DNA of 64,000 bases from CAYNJG01 sp965216885 (GTDB lineage: Bacteria > Planctomycetota > Planctomycetia > Pirellulales > Pirellulaceae): NCBI GenBank assembly GCA_965216885.1, contig OZ244208.1:248001-312000 (forward strand), read 5' to 3'. The notes beneath the pieces are model-generated. The model saw only the letters and a list, made by a program, of their open reading frames with translations, was not told the origin of the DNA and ran no database searches. Shown piece after piece: positions 61,828 to 64,000 of this stretch. The position numbers were made by a program, and so were the translations under genes. Within the stretch, counting starts at the first letter, position 1; the number at the start of each line of letters is the position of its first letter.

Positions 61828-62784
61828 TTACAGTGGTGAAGCGGCTTCGAATGAAAGGGACATGGGGGCATTGGAATTCGCCCATTCTGACATGGAGCTA
61901 TCGTAAAGAGCCACGTTCTTCACGCCCAACAGTTCGTGCAGCACGAACCACGGCATGGCAGCGTGAAGCCCTTCGTTGCAGTACGTCACTACCCTGCCCT
62001 TCCCACGAAGTGGCAAATAGAGCCGTGCCAGTTCACGCTGCGACCTGAAACACCCGTCATCGCGCAGATTGGCTTTCCACGGGACGTTGACGGCAGCCGG
62101 AATGTGCCCGCGACGCCGATGCGCGGTTCCTGTGTGAAAGACGATTCCGGGCTCCTTCCCGCTGTACTGCGAGGTTGGCCTTCCGTCGAGCAACCGCGTC
62201 TGTACCCGTTCGAGTGATCGTTTGACGTCCGCCATGTCAGCAATCATGCTCGCGTCCGCGTTTGCAAGTCGGTATTCGGTGGCGGGGAAATCCGTTAGTT
62301 TCCGCGTTGTGTCATATTTTTCTCGCGTCCATGCACTCAGCCCACCGTCCAGCAGTTGCACTTTCCGGTGTCCATACAGCCGCAACGTCCAGTACATGCG
62401 AGCTGCCAGACGACAATCAAGGTCGTCGTAGATCACGATGTGCGAACTCTCGTCGATCCCCAATCGTCGCAGGAGTGATTCCATCGTCTGTTTGTCGATG
62501 ACGTTGTAACGCTCCGGATGCTTCGGATCGGTGATGTCTGCAATCCAGTCGACGTATTGCGCCGTTGGTAGATGCGATTCTTCGAACAACGTTCGCTCGG
62601 GGCCCATGTCGAGGATGCGAAGTCCCGGAGAACCAACAATGCGCTGCAGTTCCTTGGCTTTGATCAGCGGCCGGACTTGGGGCCTGTCCAGCCGGCCGAT
62701 GGCGTCGACTTCAGGCGGCTGCGCGTGGCAATCCAGGCCCAATGGAAGCGATATCAATAGGACAATGGCGAGGTGTCGGATCAT
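61828..62784 (-). CDS. Exported thiosulfate sulfurtransferase (two rhodanese domains)
   Basis: A 318-residue protein started at MIRHLAIVLLISLPLGLDCH (GGAG at -8), with a signal peptide. The first rhodanese domain (SPGLRILDMGPERTLFEESH, HIVIYDDLDCRLAARMYWTL, LLDGGLSAW) is typically non-catalytic. The second ends in VVTYCNEGLHAAM with the active Cys269. Paired domains with one Cys are the form of SseA/thiosulfate sulfurtransferases. Export is unusual for cytoplasmic SseA but common for planctomycete versions. Next on the strand is the AhpD-like gene, 86 bases away. Confidence 0.85.
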   Translation of the reverse strand: MIRHLAIVLLISLPLGLDCHAQPPEVDAIGRLDRPQVRPLIKAKELQRIVGSPGLRILDMGPERTLFEESHLPTAQYVDWIADITDPKHPERYNVIDKQTMESLLRRLGIDESSHIVIYDDLDCRLAARMYWTLRLYGHRKVQLLDGGLSAWTREKYDTTRKLTDFPATEYRLANADASMIADMADVKRSLERVQTRLLDGRPTSQYSGKEPGIVFHTGTAHRRRGHIPAAVNVPWKANLRDDGCFRSQRELARLYLPLRGKGRVVTYCNEGLHAAMPWFVLHELLGVKNVALYDSSMSEWANSNAPMSLSFEAASPL

Positions 62785-62869
62785 CGTGAAACTCCAACAG
62801 GGGCGTGTGGACGAAGCGAAAAATGCCGGACCCTCGTCTGCTGGCGAGGGCCCGGCGATCAACACGCGC

Positions 62870-63520
62870 CTACTTGCCCGCGAAACTCAAACCCTGTGCA
62901 AGCGGCTTCAGCGGCTCGTCGAGCGGCGTCTTGGCGAGCGAGTTTGTGTAGTTGCTCATGACCTTTGCCGAAACGCAGGCGACAACGTCCAACGCCTGAT
63001 CCCGCGTGTAGCCTGCCTTGAGGAATTTTTCCATGTCATCCTGACGCACCTCGCCGCGACTCATGTAGACGCGGATGGCAAAGTTGCGAAGTGCATTCAT
63101 CTTCGGGTCGTTGACGACCTTTCGAGTACGTACTGCCTGCATGACTTCCATCGGCGTCTTGAAGAAAGCCTGGCCGGCCATTGTATGACCTGCCGTGCAG
63201 TATTCGCACTTGTTTTCGACGGCAATCGCCATCTGTACGACGTTGATTTCGGCCTGCGAAAGCTTGGCGTTCGCCTTCAGGTTGTTCTGCGTGTCCACGT
63301 AGGACTTCAGCAACGCCGGCGAGCCCGCCATCACCTTCGCCAGGTTCGGTACGAAACCGAAATTCGTGCTATAGAACTCCCAGACCGATTCAAGTCCGGC
63401 CGGTGGTGTTTCGTGCTGCTGAAAGCCGCCGGGCGTTGTTGTGGAGGCGGTCTGGCCGATGGCCATTGAGCAAGTTGCCGCAATCGTCGCCAGCGTGAGT
63501 AGAGTCGTTCGAAGTTTCAT
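62870..63520 (-). CDS. Exported AhpD-like carboxymuconolactone decarboxylase-family protein
   Basis: A 216-residue protein with a signal peptide (MKLRTTLLTLATIAATCSMA, then IGQ). ENKCEYCTAGHTMAG holds the AhpD motif Glu102, Cys105-xx-Cys108 and His112, used for peroxide reduction or thiol exchange in AhpD-type alkylhydroperoxidases. The family fold is all-helical; the rest of the protein (LSQAEINVVQMAIAVENKCE, DQALDVVACVSAKVMSNYTN) agrees. It is likely a periplasmic thiol-redox enzyme, perhaps linked to the rhodanese next door. Confidence 0.85.
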   Translation of the reverse strand: MKLRTTLLTLATIAATCSMAIGQTASTTTPGGFQQHETPPAGLESVWEFYSTNFGFVPNLAKVMAGSPALLKSYVDTQNNLKANAKLSQAEINVVQMAIAVENKCEYCTAGHTMAGQAFFKTPMEVMQAVRTRKVVNDPKMNALRNFAIRVYMSRGEVRQDDMEKFLKAGYTRDQALDVVACVSAKVMSNYTNSLAKTPLDEPLKPLAQGLSFAGK

Positions 63521-63698
63521 GTCTGCTCCAGTTCAGGTACTTGCCGGGGTTGACCCGGCGGAGTGAAAAATCAGTTTCGGTCCGTCGTTGTCAGTTATGT
63601 GGAATGACCGTTCCACAATTGACGCGGACGACGCACTTCCGTGAAACTTACGTACGATTCTGAAAAAGTTTTTCATTGGTAGCCTTTCGTGGCGCCTG

Positions 63699-64000
63699 CT
63701 AACGAGCGACGATCTCGCCACCGAATCGTTTGACGAGATTCTTCAGCCCACCATTGAGCTGCAAGTTCACCATTTGTGGCATGACGGCCGCCTTGGGGTT
63801 CCATTTCTTCGGCGAATAATAGATCCGCCACGTCATCATCGTGCTTCTGGAGCCGGCGGGCTCGAAGGTCAGCAGTCCAAACCCGCCGTCGATCGGAAGG
63901 CCCTTTTGCCCGTCCAGAACGCGGTAGGCAAACATTCGGTCCGGTTCCCATACGACGATGCGTTCCCGGATGTGGTCCGGCCCTAGCTCGCACAATCTTT
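63699..64000 (-). CDS. SRPBCC-family protein, N-terminus outside window
   Basis: The frame is open to the right edge, so the start lies beyond 64000. The visible 100 residues (LGPDHIRERIVVWEPDRMFA, YRVLDGQKGLPIDGGFGLLT, MMTWRIYYSPKKW, LNGGLKNLVKRFGGEIVAR) match the C-terminal half of SRPBCC (polyketide cyclase/START-like) ligand-binding proteins. It would be the last gene of the TetR/rhodanese/AhpD/SRPBCC set on the minus strand. Confidence 0.7.
   Translation of the reverse strand, partial: RLCELGPDHIRERIVVWEPDRMFAYRVLDGQKGLPIDGGFGLLTFEPAGSRSTMMTWRIYYSPKKWNPKAAVMPQMVNLQLNGGLKNLVKRFGGEIVAR

Overview
The window comes from a planctomycete (phylum Planctomycetota). The right two thirds carry marks of that phylum: a PSCyt1/DUF1549/DUF1553 protein paired with a Tat-exported DUF1501 protein, a PVC-type propeller/haem-binding protein, sulfatase and sialidase genes, a giant exported protein that opens with the LESRQLL-type N-terminal motif, and many signal-peptide proteins of unknown role. 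Genus and species cannot be told from this sequence alone.

Layout. (1) About 1-15,150 is plasmid- or ICE-like backbone: two DUF3102-like plasmid proteins (one fused to a phage-type Dam adenine methylase), an HNH nuclease, a four-gene plasmid accessory operon (3412-4840), a type Ib-like partition pair (small ParA plus ribbon-helix-helix partner), a VirD4/TraG-type coupling ATPase, and an iteron origin (13,844-14,119) with its RPA-family initiator. (2) 15,204-22,290 is cargo: a HEPN-motif protein, an unknown partner, nested insertion sequences (a complete IS256-family element inside an IS3-family relic that itself cut a duplicated gene), and exported hypothetical proteins. It ends at 22,287-22,328 in what reads as the 3' half of a tRNA-Val(GAC) gene followed by an intrinsic terminator, the usual scar of integration into a tRNA gene. 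I infer that an integrated plasmid or ICE lies to the left and the host chromosome to the right. (3) 22,600-26,630 is a repeat-rich locus built round a REP-associated tyrosine transposase (RAYT), with three copies of its 3' end, an array of short repeats and a 17-bp minisatellite. It is followed by an ankyrin-SUFU protein and a truncated exported protein.

(4) 26,822-64,000 is chromosomal: an ECF sigma/membrane partner pair; a copper monooxygenase-like protein with a c-type haem site; a 2030-residue exported protein combining a haloalkane-dehalogenase-like domain and an esterase-like domain; a rimB-rimK-astE-like operon whose RimK has an extra RCK_C domain; the PSD1/DUF1501 pair; a sialidase/propeller pair; a phospholipase D-type synthase and an EEP nuclease; a sulfatase; an FAD oxidoreductase translationally coupled to a membrane protein with two flavinylation motifs; and a TetR, rhodanese, AhpD-like, SRPBCC cluster running off the right edge.

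How the parts work together. The left module can replicate (iterons, DnaA box, RepA), partition (ParA/RHH with flanking palindromes) and probably be transferred (coupling protein), but no relaxase or integrase is visible; both would have to lie further left. The right part is mostly extracytoplasmic catabolism and electron transfer. The observations most worth following are the giant dual-hydrolase protein, the tRNA-bounded element with its twin 16-bp palindromes, the RAYT locus that copies its own 3' end, and the flavinylated electron-transfer pair.
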